A stretch of DNA of 64,000 bases from positions 1 through 64,000 of the forward strand of contig JANBVO010000002.1 in NCBI GenBank assembly GCA_030052745.1. The letters run 5' to 3'. Positions 20,448 to 32,120 of the stretch are shown here, piece by piece (the stretch's first letter is position 1; every line of letters begins with the position of its first letter). Below the pieces are notes generated by a model. The model did no database searches, had not been told where the DNA came from, and worked only from the letters and a program-made list of their open reading frames with translations. This stretch comes from Pleurostoma richardsiae. Lineage: Eukaryota > Ascomycota > Sordariomycetes > Calosphaeriales > Pleurostomataceae. The translations under genes were made by a program, and so were the position numbers.

Positions 20448-22174
20448 ATGGCACAAGGGAAACAAAATACCGCTGAAGCTGACGTCCTCGAGCGACTGAC
20501 CGCTGCAGCAATCGATAATCGGGCTCACAACGTGCGATATCGGCAGTACCAGCTGTCCTCTCTGTACACCTTCCTTTGTCAGAATGGCGACGCGGTCTGC
20601 AAGCTTATTGCACAGGACTCGGGATATACTCGAGAGGAGACCGAGGTCGAATATTACATGACAATGAGCTCTATCCGCTCTCTCTTTGATCAGCTCGACC
20701 TAGACACCGCCCTCGAGCAAGAGTACGCGGTCAGCAAGAATAAAGATAAGACATACGGCAGAGTCCCTATTGGTATCGTTGTCATTCGACCTGGCGCACA
20801 CTCGAGATTGTTCTCAATCATGTCTCCCCTTGCAGCGGCCATCGCTGCCGGAAACTGCGCCGTGGTGGAGGTGCGCAATGCCATGCCGTGCTTTGTGGCC
20901 TCGTTCTCCGCTCTGACAAGTAACAATAGCTGCCACAGAACCTAAGAGCTCTGGATTCCTTCTTGCGTTCAAGCTTGACTGTGCTAGATAATGACGCCTT
21001 CGCTCTTCTTGCCTCCAAGATTACCGACGCCGGGTTTTTATCGAAGTGTCTTATTGTCGACCAGACAGCACCAGCGCGAGACCTAGCGCGGACCCTCGCA
21101 CAGAGCGACCAAGAACTGTGCATTGCAGTCGTCGACAGGACAGCAGATGTGGCGCAGGCTGTTGACGACATCTGTCTGGCGAGATTCGCGTTCGGCGGTC
21201 GATCACCATACGCGCCCGACCTAGTGGTTGTCAATGAATGGATTCGAGATGAATTCGTCGCTGCGTGCCTGCAGAGAATGACTCATGAGGTCGCCTCGGG
21301 GACTTTCAACAATGAGACTGCGACGCGACAGCAGCAGCAGCCGAATGGATCAGCAAACGGTCAGGAGAGAGTGTTGTTTGATACTAGCCATGTCAGTCTC
21401 ATCGACGTTAACCGGAAGTGAGTTTCCTCTGTCCCACTCGAGCGACACGACTTACGGACCACCCGCTAGTGCCAAGATATCAAAGACGACCGGGTGCAGG
21501 CTGGCTATCACTTCCACCACCGGCCTCATCGACGCCGTGGCGATCGCATCAAAACAGTACGTTGGACCCGTTCTGCGGGCCATTTATAGATGAAAGTCGG
21601 GCTAACGACAGGCCCAGCGCACCGCTCTTGGCTGTGTATACCTTCGCGGACATGCTGACCTGCAACTTTCTCGGCCAGCAGATTGATGCCCAAGTTGCAG
21701 TTGCAAATGAAATACCGGTGTCTCTTCTCGGTCAGTCGTACTCAAGAGCCTGTCTATTATAACGCCTCTTCTCTGTAGGAAGTCGAAGTGCTGACGTCCC
21801 AGACAGTCGGTCCACCCAGACCGCTTACCCCGGTCAGCCCCAACGACCTGGATCTGCGGTATGAACCTGCAATGATGTCGAAGCCAAAACCGGAGCAAGT
21901 CCGTCACAGCTTACCCGCTGTGGCAACTCTGATGGCCGGCCTGATCAACAGTAAAGCTTCGAATGCAACAAACGAGAACGTGGTCAGGCAGCTGAGGAAG
22001 CAAGCAATCAAGCCACTCAGGCTTATTGGACAGGAGTCAGGCAGCTCAATGGGCTTCTTCGATCAGGGCTTGATCACAGGCTTAGTGGCTTTTGTCTTGC
22101 CTTCTCTTGCCGTCGTCGGGTACGGTGTGCTCAAGATTGTTCAGATCGGATGGCGATACTACCAGGCCGCTTAA
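20448..22174 (+). CDS. Aldehyde dehydrogenase-like protein without catalytic residues, membrane-anchored
   Basis: Exons 20448-20870, 20939-21417, 21470-21556, 21612-21730 and 21807-22174, giving 491 aa. The last acceptor was chosen because it restores SLLVGPPRP, fitting relatives. The fold is that of the ALDH superfamily: PIGIVVIRPGAHSRLFSIM and AAAIAAGNCAVVE match the cofactor-binding region, and RFAFGGRSPYAPDLVVVNEW matches the segment that normally holds the nucleophile. By eye, the Asn of PWN is replaced (PGA), the ELGG glutamate is not found, and the GQxC cysteine is replaced in GGRSPY. This suggests a non-catalytic or atypical member, as is known for one fungal ALDH-like branch. A hydrophobic C-terminal segment (GLVAFVLPSLAVVGYGVL) with a basic/aromatic tail looks like a membrane anchor. 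It opens the rightward half of the cluster. Confidence 0.82.
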
Positions 22175-23407
22175 CGTTTCTGACTCGACCTGGGGTACTT
22201 TGCGCTCGGAGTTGTTACTGTGATATTGCGTAAGCTGCAATTTCCGGCGTTTTCTCGAGTATTCTTAGGCAACTGTTCAAGACGTATAGCCTGTAAGATT
22301 TGGTGCTGATGCAGGATACCTCAGGGAAGGGCAGACACATAATGGCTTGTGTAAGCTCGTCTGTGCAGGAGCCGTAATTGAACAAATTTAACAAACTACC
22401 ATGAGCTCAAGGCGGGTAGTTTCTCCTCGTCTGCCGGTTATTGTAATGGTGGAGTTGCTGGCCGGCCAGCGAGATTCACTGATGGATTCCGGAAGACGTG
22501 GTGTACTCTGATTTCCTAAACACTCGCAGTCTATCTAGGCCCGGAGAGATAGGATAGCCCCCTGACACAATTACCTTGAGTCAGAACTCGCCGTTTGCAT
22601 CAGTCTGGGTAACACAATGTCCATCGGCATATTGCAGGGGGAATTCCCCGAGGAGTCTACATCCCGAGTCAAATTTATCCCAGCAATTGACGACTCAAAC
22701 GTGTCGCTAACAGTTGAGATGACAAAGGCTCGCGGTTTGAATCAGAAGAGATGACCTCCGTATCAACTCGGCATAATGAGTGTGGAAGGATCCCAGCACA
22801 GTACTTACAGTAGCAAAGGCAGGCTCGGGTACTGCGCCTTGCTTCGTGAGAGACCTGCTTTGGGAACCTGAGGGGTTGCCCAGAGCTAAGGGATATGCCG
22901 CCCAAGGTACCGTGGATGGCGTTAGATTCCCGGCGGCCTCGATCTCACGCCATCAACGATTCTACCACTTCCAAAGGTCCTTCGGCTGCCTTCAACAAGG
23001 TCAAGGGTGCACTATCATTAACCCGGCCTCGGAAAAGGCTCCTTGGCTTCGGAAAGCATGCCTCGGATATGGGCAAGCACTCTTCCGGATCTGTGTGGAC
23101 TGTAGCGGTGGAGGGGGGGCGGGGGGAGACACGGGACGGAACAAGTGGACTGAACCTTGCGACTACCGTGGTCTAAGGCTACTCACCATATTCTTCCTTA
23201 GGCCGATTTCCCCGGACTTTACTCCAGAAATCTGATAGTACTGCGGAGCTTTGCATATGTAACGGTGACTGAACGCTTGCACCCGCGTGTCATCGAGAAG
23301 GACAGAGATATATCCTACCAGCGGTCAGGGACGTAAAAGCCCCCTGAACAGTATTCAGGATCCTACACCATTAAGTTCAGTGTCCGTTACACTGGGATAG
23401 TTACGGC
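22175..23407. other. Intergenic, no supported gene
   Basis: A plus-strand frame at 22780-23235 (151 codons) has random-looking composition and a G-rich run (about 23105-23130), and no family resemblance. The region should contain the promoter of the monooxygenase. Confidence 0.5.
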
Positions 23408-25031
23408 ATGGAGAACGGGTTTTCAGCCATCAATAATGCTGCGTCGACCGGACGCAAGGTAGATCCTCTGAAAGTCATAATTGCAGGGGCTGGAATTGGA
23501 GGCCTTTCAGCCGCGGTCGCCTTGCGGAAGGCCGGCCATGTTGTTGAGGTAAACATTTATATGTCCCCGAGCCTCAAGAAAGGAAGGCTGACCGTTCTTG
23601 GAGATTTATGAATCTAGCCGCTTTGCTACTGAACTTGGTGCTGCGATTCACCTGCCGCCGAATGTCAATGCCGTGCTGCACCGCTTTGGCCTGGATCCTA
23701 GCTCGTTCGGAGCTAACGATACGGAATGGGTAATAAACCTGTCCTTGTATTAGACTTTCTCCTCATTGACAGTCGAAGTAGGTCAGCGTATTCAGTTCTC
23801 AGGGTGAGATAATCAGTCGCAGAAGCATGGCAAAGCTAAAGGAGGAATACCCTCATGTGGGTCATAATACTTGCGCGGGAGGTGAAATTAGCTAACAAAA
23901 AGGCGCAGCCCTGGAAGCTCTCACACCGTGTTGACCTGCATGAAGCACTCAAATGGGCAGCTGTTTCACCAAATGGAGGAGGCACCCCAGTGACGTTGAA
24001 TCTTCAGAGCAAGGTGGTCGCCTGTGATCCATCCGCCCCATCTCTCACACTCGACAATGGTGTCATGGTCAACGGGGATCTCTTGATTGCAGCCGATGGA
24101 GTTCATGTGGGTAGCGAGAAATTTCATTCAGGCAGGACACGACAGCTTACTGAAACATGATTTAGTCCACTCTCCGGCGTGCTATCGCCCATGAGGACAT
24201 ACCGGCCTTTCCATCTGGAGCCAGCGCCTTCCGCTTCCTCGTTCCCATAGAGAAGGTGAAAGGGAATTCGGTCACCCGCGCCTTGGTGGAAAAACCTGGA
24301 GATATGCAACTCTGGGAGGGCAGCCATAGAAGACTTGTCATCTACCCTTGTCGGTACGGCACCGACGGCCCTTTGTATCCGGGGTAAATTGCTACTGATA
24401 CATCTGCACTCAATAGGCACAATACTGAACTGAATTTTGTTTGTCTCCATCCAGACCATGATAGCCAGAACAGCATAGAAGGTCCGTTGAAGCAAATACT
24501 TAACCGGTCACGGCTGGAGCTAATCATGGTGGTCTAGGTTGGAACAACACTGCCTCGGTAAATGACGTCTCAAGGGTCTTTCAAGAGTTCTACGAGCCGA
24601 TGAGAACACTCCTGGGCATGGCGGATTCCGAGACCGTCAAAATCTGGCGTCTCTACGACAGAGGGGCGTTGAAGACCTGGGTAAACGGATACGCTGCCCT
24701 CCTTGGCGATGCTGCACATCCATTCCTCCCCCATCAGGGGCAGGGAGGAGCTCAGGCAATCGAGGACGGCGCAGCATTGGGCGCGTTGTTCCCACTAGGT
24801 ACTCGGAAGGAAGAGGTGCCTGAGAGGCTAAACCTCTATATGCAGGCAAGGTATGATCGCGCGACGATGGTTCAGAACTTTTCCAGGCAGATGGCTTTCC
24901 GAACCAGTGACGCGGACGACGTGGGTGGATTCAGCATGGATCCCCTGGAATTCTCGAAGATCAATTTTAGGCACGACGCGTATCTCCACGCGGAGGCAAT
25001 TCTCGCAAACCACAAAGATGTCGTAGGGTAA
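23408..25031 (+). CDS. FAD-dependent aromatic monooxygenase, salicylate-hydroxylase-like
   Basis: Seven exons: 23408-23548, 23604-23729, 23782-23856, 23909-24106, 24166-24353, 24417-24481 and 24538-25031, giving 428 aa, a usual length for single-component group A flavoprotein hydroxylases. The N-terminal dinucleotide-binding motif is VIIAGAGIGGLSAAVALRKAGH with a following acidic IYE. The DG motif is LLIAADGVHS, and the GD motif is ALLGDAAHPFLPHQGQGGAQ, which binds the FAD ribityl chain. HPWKLSHRVDLHEAL is typical of salicylate-hydroxylase relatives. It would use NAD(P)H and O2 to hydroxylate, or decarboxylate and hydroxylate, an aromatic acid, giving a diol substrate for the ring-cleaving enzyme next door. 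Cytosolic. It runs convergently with the dioxygenase gene, with 246 bp between stop codons. Confidence 0.92.
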
Positions 25032-25277
25032 GCGCCGCTGGCTCTGGCATTAGTGGTAGCTCTTTGCCGCTCTTCTAGCACTTGAAATCAGATGTTCACG
25101 GTCTTGTAGTACCGTGCAGTATCATTCTCCTTCCGCATTTCCCAACAGGAGCTAGGGACTGAATGTGTGCGGTGCATGTCACCTATGGACCAGGAGGCGT
25201 GCCGATCCACGACGTGGGAGGAATAAGGAATAGCGGTTGATGGATAATCAAGAACAATAGCAATTGTGCTTGGGGTC

Positions 25278-26209
25278 TTAGACTGTTCTAGCTGACTCCC
25301 AGGAGCCTAGCGTGAATTGTGAATTACACATGTTGGTGAGCTCCCAGTCCTCAGCTCCAAGCTCAACTGGTGTGCTGGTGTCCTCTTCGGATCCCACGAG
25401 CCCAGCAACAAACATCGCACTCATGAAATGGTCATCTGTGGCGTGTGCTTGGCGGTACAGAGGCAGCTTCATCAGCATTGTCATTGCTTTCCGAAGCGCT
25501 GGACCGGTGTGCTTAGTGATAGAATCCTCGAACTCTTGACGGAACTCTAACGCCCAATTCCCTGGGGGCGTCTCCATGGCGAAGTTGTCGGCGTAGCGCA
25601 GCAAAGGGGTCCAGACGTTCCTGTAGAGATTGTGGACGGCGCCTCCAGAACCGATGAAGAGGATGTCCTTCTCGCGACGCAGGTGTCGCAGCGCAGCTCC
25701 AACTCGCATGTGATAATGTGGATCGAACCTCGCATTCATGCTGATGATCGTCGTCGGCGGACAGCCCCTTGGGAAAGAGCGAATGAGGATCAGGTAGACA
25801 TCGTGGATCCAATTGAAGCTGGGATTTGCGGTGCAGTTGAACCCTTCTCTGCGCAATATCTCAATGACCCTCTGCGACATCTCAAGGTCGGGATTGAGCT
25901 TGTAGTCGACGTATTTGCGCGGGTGCACGCCGCCGATGGGCGCCTTGGCAGGATTGGGATTTGTCGCTACTTGAATCTCATCGTTCACCGCCGCCCAGTG
26001 GGCTCCCTGGACGTAATGAGGCCCGATCGGTTATTCAGCTCCTCGGACGAGAAAGTATGAGAGCAGCCTACCATGATAATAACATGTTTGATGCCGTTGG
26101 AGAGGGCCTTGTCTCCGCACGTCTTCCAGTAGTCGGCTGATTTCGAATCTTCGCCCAACATGGCCGTGGAGCCGTGGGAGAAGAAGTGGACAGGGGCGAG
26201 GCCAGCCAT
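25278..26209 (-). CDS. Class III extradiol ring-cleavage dioxygenase, LigB/DODA-type
   Basis: Exons 26209-26072 and 26006-25278, giving 288 aa. The intron removes exactly the break in the conserved HVIIM-GAHW motif. Candidate metal ligands are His8 and/or His12 (PVHFFSHGSTAML) and His49 of GAHW, with further His in the second half (DPHYHMRVG, GSGGAVHNL). This matches the DOPA 4,5-dioxygenase-like family, which opens catechol-type rings next to the hydroxyls with Fe(II) or Zn and O2. Length is normal (about 260-300 aa). Alone it could act in betalain- or stizolobate-like chemistry; beside an aromatic hydroxylase, catechol catabolism is more likely (inference). Its start faces that of the dual zinc-finger regulator. 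Confidence 0.9.
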
Positions 26210-26793
26210 GATCGGGATGCAGGTAGGGACCCCTTCTGCTTAGCTGGGTATAACAAGTATGTGAAGACCCTATGCAACTATTAAGTCCAGGCTGAGTTGA
26301 TGTGAGATGATATTGCACGAACATGTGTCCTGGGAGGAAGGGTCGCAAACAGCATATGCTTCCGGCCATCAAGAAGCCGATTATTGCTCCCTGAGGTACG
26401 TAACGTACATACAAGCCTAGAGACTCGAGCTCGAGCTTAACCTCGAAGAGTTAAACTTGCCCGCATGTACTCCCCACTTCCCCCCTCGCCCCGTGGATTC
26501 ACTCCCCCGGACTCCCCGCTCAACCCCGTATCCCCCGCGTTTTCCGATGACATTCCAAGTTAGCTCGAGTGGACGAGACTCACCATCGCCCTATGATTGG
26601 TCTGCATCGCTACGCTCTTTCGCGGTTTCCGACAAGGCCCCAGAAATCCGGCATTATTCTCCGGTCTGCCGTCGTAATTACAGGAACCTCTTCCGGCGAT
26701 GAAGAAGCGGACAACCCTTCCCCCACAACCGCTCGTCCCGGACCACTGTAGTCCGATACGGGTGCCGAATCGGGAGCCGCCGAAGAAATCATC
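26210..26793. promoter_or_regulatory. Divergent promoter: dioxygenase and dual zinc-finger regulator
   Basis: A 584-bp region lies between two start codons pointing away from each other. Pyrimidine-rich tracts occur at about 26460-26540. Such placement often means the regulator controls its neighbour, but I could not identify a defined CGG-repeat operator. Confidence 0.45.
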
Positions 26794-29700
26794 ATGGCGT
26801 CTCCGGCTCGCAGCGCAAGGCACGGCGAAGCCAGCGCGGAGGATAACGCTCCCTCGACAGTGTTGACTCCACATGAGTGCCCGGTCTGTGAGAAACGCTT
26901 TGAGCGAGTAGACCATCTGAAGAGGCACGTCGCGTCGCGTAGGTCCTCTGCAAATCTATTATATGTACACTCGTCGAGCTAACATGGGATAGATCTGAAC
27001 ACGCGGGATCACGTATGCCCAAAATGCATGAGACGCTTCAATCGAAGGTGATGCGAGCTATTTCTCACCGAGCTGTCTGACAAGCTTCTATAGCGAGCCC
27101 TACGTGCATCTTTCTGGGAGGGCACGCTGACACTTTTCAGGGATCTCCTGTCTCGCCACATGGCGAACCACGACTCCGTGAATGGATCCTCGAGCAACCG
27201 CCCGAGAGGACCGGATCGGGCAACCCAGGCATGCGAGGCCTGCGTGCATGCCAAGACCAAGTGTAGCAACCAACGTCCCTGTCGCAGATGTCAGTTGCGC
27301 CGCGTCGAGTGCAAGGACGGCACCTCCACCAGGATGTCGAGGACAGCACCGGTTCGAGAATGCTTAACCGGTGAAGTAATAGAAGCGGCAAGCACCATGG
27401 CCGATTCTACCCAGGCTATTGATGAGGTGCATGAGCACCCACCCCTTGGGCACGTGTCATTGACCGACGCCTGCAGCACCATGCTGCAGCCTCAGATGTC
27501 CCTTGACTTGATACAGAGAGTCTTGAACAACTACCCACCGCACATGAACAGCGGCTCTGGCCAGTTTGTGTCGCCAATTACGTCCGCCAAAGACCCACTC
27601 CACAACGAAGTCATGGGCGAATCTCTGGTTCAAGGGATCAACTGGGAGAGCTTCAATCTTCTGCCAGCAGATCTATTCCACATGAGCCAAGACCTAGACT
27701 TTCAGTTTGACGACACGCTCCAGAGCTTATGCTCCGATCCAATCCTAACGACCCCAGCGGTGGACAGGCAGAATCTGTCTGACCCAGAAATGTCAAACGT
27801 TGTGGATGCTTCCCCGACAGCGTCGACGCGCAGCCTGCCGAAACGGAGGCTGACAGACGTGGTTATCCCTGGCTACGAGGCATATCAGAAGTCGCCGTGG
27901 CTGTGGACGCCGGTAAACCAAGACCACGCCTATGCTGAAGGCCAGGAGCTTTCCGTGGACGAGGTTCAGTTGATGCAGTCGCCAGAGGTTGGGCAGGCAA
28001 CGCCTCAGGCCTCGCTGGTGCCGAGGCTTATGGACGCCATGTCTCGCGATGAAATCTTGTCCCTGGCCGTGAAATTTTCAAAGTCGCATCTTAAGATCCG
28101 CTCTTTCCCATCCTTCAAGCTGCTCAATGTGTTAATGCAGGGGTTCTTTGTCAGAGAGCAGGCAAGCATTGACCCCTGGATACATGCGGGCACCTTCGAT
28201 CCAGACCGCTGCAGGAGCGAGTTGCTTGCCGGGATAGTTGCATACGGCTCGACACTGTTTGCGGCTCCAAAAATCTGGAAGATGGGCCTGGCCCTCCAGG
28301 AAGTCGTAAAACTAGCCGTCTGCGACGCTGTGGACGAAGACAACCAGCTGTGCCGCGATCTCCAGGTCAACCAGGCCTTTTTGATTTGGATGGAGATTGG
28401 ACTCTGGAGTGGATTTAGACGCAAGATGGAGATTGGAGAAGGATTTGCCAACGTCATCACAACTGTTAAGTCTTAATCCTGAATCCCTCTTATCCCGTCT
28501 CTGGGTGGCCCTCTCGCGCCCTGTAGACTGACCATCTAGCAGATGCTCCGTCGAGCCGGTGCATTTCGTCAAAGTCATTACGCGCCATCTCCTCCGCCGG
28601 ATATCACCGAAAATGGAGAGGAACTGAAGCAGAAATGGCTTCGCTGGGTGCAACAGGAGTCTTTTAAGCGGTACGTACGTACGGTCTGGCGCTTTATTTG
28701 CATCCATATATTCTGACGCGATGAAGGCTCGTTTTGCATCTATTCATCAATGAAATGCGCGGCTCCATGGCATTCGGACGCAACCCCGTCTTGTCCGTTG
28801 CCGAACTCTCATTTACTTTACCTGCTGCTCGGGACTTGTGGGATGCTCGCGGTCCGGAAGAATGGAGAGCTCGCCACCTGGCCAAGTTGCACAAACACAG
28901 CTCCTTCACAATCATTGACGGAATGCATGACCCGACCCAGCTCGAGGCCGAGATAGATGGCATTGATATTGGTCTCAGCTCTCTTGCCATTCTGTACGGG
29001 TTCTGGAGCAGGGTATGGTCTTTTACAGATTCCAAAACCTTCACCTATCAGCGCAAGGTCACGTCCAACCGGTCGAGTACCGGTTTCTGGGTCGAGGCGC
29101 AACGCCAGGAGCTGTACCAGACCATTCACACAGCGTCACTGAAGCTCAGATCTCTACATTGTCTCTCCCCAGAAGGCCATTTGGTCAGCGAGTTCCTGAT
29201 GATGTCTCTCCACACTCTGTTCGAGGACACACAGAGGCTTGTTGGCCGGTATGGAGAGGAAGAGTTCAAACAGGCACTCCCTCGTCTTCGAGAGTGGACA
29301 CAAAGCGACGATCAACACTGCGCCGCATGGCACGCCGGGCAAGTCCTGAGAGCTGCCCGGACGTTCTATCCGACACAGTTAAGGGGATTTCACGCCGTGG
29401 CAGTCTATCAAGCATGCCTGACACTTTTCATATTCATCGTGCTCTCTAAAATATCTCTGGCTTCTGCACCTGCTAGTCCCGTGCCAGAGAGGAGCATTGT
29501 GAGCAATATTTTGCGGAGAGGGACCGACACGTCGGCGGCTGCTCGACCGGGGGGTGTTCTTGCCGCACCCCACGGCCGCAACATTCCCCTGGAGATCCTC
29601 CTCGACGGCGAAGAGACAATCGACGTTCGCACCTTTCTGAAGACCGGGCACGGAAGGCCGCGTCTGACAGTTTCCGGCGAGCCCCAGGATCTTGAAGACC

Positions 29701-29831
29701 CTAGAATTGTCCACACTGTCATGGCGGAAATATTTCAGAGCAACTTCCCTTCAAAGTCTGACCCTCTTCCGCCTCTATTAGAAAATCTAGCTAGCCTGAT
29801 GAGTGATATTTGTAAGGCTTTCTCTGTCTGA
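26794..29831 (+). CDS. Transcription factor with two C2H2 fingers plus Zn2Cys6 and fungal regulatory domain
   Basis: Exons 26794-26938, 26993-27047, 27141-28464, 28543-28670 and 28727-29831, giving 918 aa. The 55-bp second exon is needed to complete both fingers. Finger 1 uses Cys29, Cys32, His45 and His49; finger 2 uses Cys57, Cys60, His73 and His77. A Zn2Cys6 cluster follows (Cys98, 101, 108, 114, 117, 124; spacing 2-6-5-2-6). A long middle and C-terminal part matches the fungal-specific regulatory region (fungal_trans type), including SHYAPSPPP, RLVLHLFINE and GFHAVAVYQACLTLF. The exon-4 acceptor is tandem (tagcag), so one extra glutamine is possible. It is the likely local regulator of the 14-42 kb cluster. 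Mixed C2H2/C6 regulators are known in Pezizomycotina, often beside metabolic genes. Confidence 0.92.
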
Positions 29832-30328
29832 GTGGTTCTTCCGGACTTGGTCATGCAATTACTACATTGAATTTTCACTTGATATCTGGGAGGATATTGA
29901 CACATTGTCCCGGCGCGTAGCAATAATTAGGCGCCAGAATATCAAAAGCCAAAATGATTTTATGGAGCGCTTCTGAGAGCTTTCTTTTAGCCGACAATTC
30001 AGCAATTATTCAATATGTCTTGTCAAGCAACAGTATGAAAATCAGTCCTCTCATCAGGCGAGATAAGTAGTTCAGTCATAGACGCCGTTGGACGAACAGC
30101 TTCCCCGCCATGGCCCACGACGTCGTCAGTTAGACTGGCTTCCAAAGTAGCAGTCGGGTGTTCTTTCGCGTGTACGGTGGCATTCGAATGTTCAAAGGAT
30201 CGACACGAAGTTTTACTGGCCGTGTTCTGTCGCTGTCCCTCTTCCGTTTCCATCCCCACCCGCCACTCATTCCGTAAAGGAAAATATGCCGATCCGCCAC
30301 TCCGGAAATGTGAGGCATGTCTGCACAA
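29832..30328. other. Intergenic between regulator and cupin (convergent ends)
   Basis: 3' regions of two convergent genes; no frame with family resemblance. Confidence 0.5.
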
Positions 30329-30832
30329 TCAGACTGTCGTCGGCACATCCTTTCCAAGTACCACCCCATTCACCACAGGCTCCTGTGAAGCAATCAGGAT
30401 GCAGAGCAGTCGAGCCCATTGTTCCGTCTCGTTGTCCCAGCTGTGCATGGTCGCCTGTTGGACGACGGCTTCGTTTTCCTTGACCAAGGTCCTGGAGCCG
30501 TCGTCCAGCGTGAGAACGATCTCGCCCTTCAGTACAAAAATGTAGTCTAGAGTCGTGGAGCGATGTGAGATCCCTGTTGAGCGAGGGGGGAAATCAACGA
30601 CGCGGACGATGGTGCCGTTATTGGCTAGTCCTGTGTCCACCAGGCCCATATCTTGTATAGTGTTGATGTCGGGAGGGAGACAGGGGCTAGACCAGAGAAG
30701 CTGGATCCAGGGGCCATGCGGTGTCTGTTTTCCATGTATCAAGCCGTCTCGAGCAATGACGGCTTTTGCTTTGTCGTTGTGGGCAGTGACGATGCGCCTT
30801 GTGGATGGTAGCGGCTGAGACTCTGATGCCAT
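30329..30832 (-). CDS. Small cupin-fold protein
   Basis: Intronless, 167 aa, ATG at 30832. A single cupin beta-barrel is visible: first motif region with STGISHRSTTLDYIFVLKGEIVLTLDDG and second motif AVVQQATMHSWDN. The usual first-motif glutamate is not present in its normal place, but His residues of both motifs remain, so metal binding is possible. This small-cupin type is frequent in fungal secondary-metabolite and catabolic clusters, where members act as isomerases, decarboxylases, dioxygenases or of unknown function. No signal peptide. Flanked by the regulator and the AhpD-like gene. Confidence 0.85.
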   Translation of the reverse strand: MASESQPLPSTRRIVTAHNDKAKAVIARDGLIHGKQTPHGPWIQLLWSSPCLPPDINTIQDMGLVDTGLANNGTIVRVVDFPPRSTGISHRSTTLDYIFVLKGEIVLTLDDGSRTLVKENEAVVQQATMHSWDNETEQWARLLCILIASQEPVVNGVVLGKDVPTTV

Positions 30833-31225
30833 CTTGACTGAGTCGATGAAGGGAAATAAATGCAGAGAGGTAGCCGCGGCCTTCCAGATCGGACCAAGTT
30901 ATTCGCAGGTAGGAACCTGTGAATGGTCTTGCTTCGACTTAAGGACTGGGAGGAGGGGGAATTTATAGTGTACGAGAACGGCTCAGTGACATCCGGCCAG
31001 TGATCACTTGCCGACCGTCCAGCCGAACGACGGACCGATGCTATTTCGAGTATGCCTGGAGCCTTCATAAACATAGGTACATCTTTTACATGTAGTGAAG
31101 AATGTGCGTGAAAGTTGGGACACGTTCATTTCGAGATTTTCACTGAAAAGTACCCATCAGAAAGCTGCGGTAGGCGTTACATTTCTGGCCGAGCTTAGAT
31201 CTAATTACTGCAGTGATTCCCGTTC
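30833..31225. other. Intergenic, cupin promoter
   Basis: No gene seen. The sequence directly upstream of 30832 should hold the cupin promoter. Confidence 0.5.
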
Positions 31226-32120
31226 CTACTCAGGGCTCTTGACATCCACTTCAATGTCATCTGCCCTCACAATGTCGCCGATCTTGCAATCATACAATCG
31301 GGCTATCTCCAAGCCAATGTACTGAGAAAGCCTAGCCTGCTCAATGCCTCCCCCGTGCCTGAGAATTCCTCGGGTGTGCCATAGAGCTTGAACTGGGTTG
31401 CCTGAACAAATTAGAGCTGCCGCATTGCACATCTGCGTCTCGGTGCTCGAGAGGATCGTGTCTTCGCTAAGATACCACTCGTACACGAATTTGAGGTTTA
31501 GAAGATCTGCGGACAGTTGAGATTTTGTTTCACCCGTGGTCGAATGTACAGGATGCTCACACAAATCCGGCTGGTACTTGAAGTTTCGGTCTCGATGGAA
31601 CTGCGCCGCTTCCAGGCCCCAGATAGTATCGAAGTACTCGCGGCCCTTTTGCTCTCGGAGTATTGCAGCTTCCTTGGAATGCAGAGATTCACAGCTTTGG
31701 GTCTAGGTCAGCCGAAGTGCGAGAATATCCTGTCGGCACTACGTACCGCGGGCCTGTGTGATCAATGCGGTCGTCTGGCAAAATGGAAAACAGTGGTAAT
31801 AGTGCCTGTAACGATTTAGGAACACCATAGAGGATGCTTGTCTTCAAGATGGCCTCCTTGATTCTGCGTTGTATGGTCTTTTCTTCATCCAGCGTCACTC
31901 CTTTTATTGCCAGTTGATAAAGATCCACGACAGCAGGTCCTCCACCCGCAGCTGCCAGGGCTGATGCCTATGTTCTTGCATCAGCTTGTCATCCGAACGC
32001 CTAGGAATGAGAGACCGCTCTCACAGCAATGATGTACCACTTGGCTGTGCGGACATCCGAGTTTTTCTCTTCGTCTCGAAATGTCTCTGATAGCGATACC
32101 AGAGACATGCTTTCAACCAT
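31226..32120 (-). CDS. AhpD/carboxymuconolactone decarboxylase-like protein
   Basis: Exons 32120-32025, 31967-31747, 31694-31561 and 31506-31226, giving 243 aa. The three introns are required to recover family signatures: KWYIIAASALAAAGGG, KEAILKTSILYGVPKSLQALLPL, REYFDTIWGLEAAQFHRDRNFKYQPDL (here split by intron 3) and LLNLKFVYEWYLSED. The last exon has TQMCNAAALIC..NPVQALWHTRGILRHGG. This is the all-helical AhpD-like fold of a fungal subfamily; the usual CxxC redox pair is not present as such, though Cys and His lie in the matching helix. Members are annotated as decarboxylases, dehydratases or peroxidase partners, but the reaction of this branch is not established. In the cluster it could act after ring opening (inference). 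An upstream in-frame ATG exists, but 32120 gives the best start. Confidence 0.85.

Noticed and set aside
22780-23235. 151-codon plus-strand frame
   Set aside because: G-run-derived Gly stretch and no family resemblance; likely chance.
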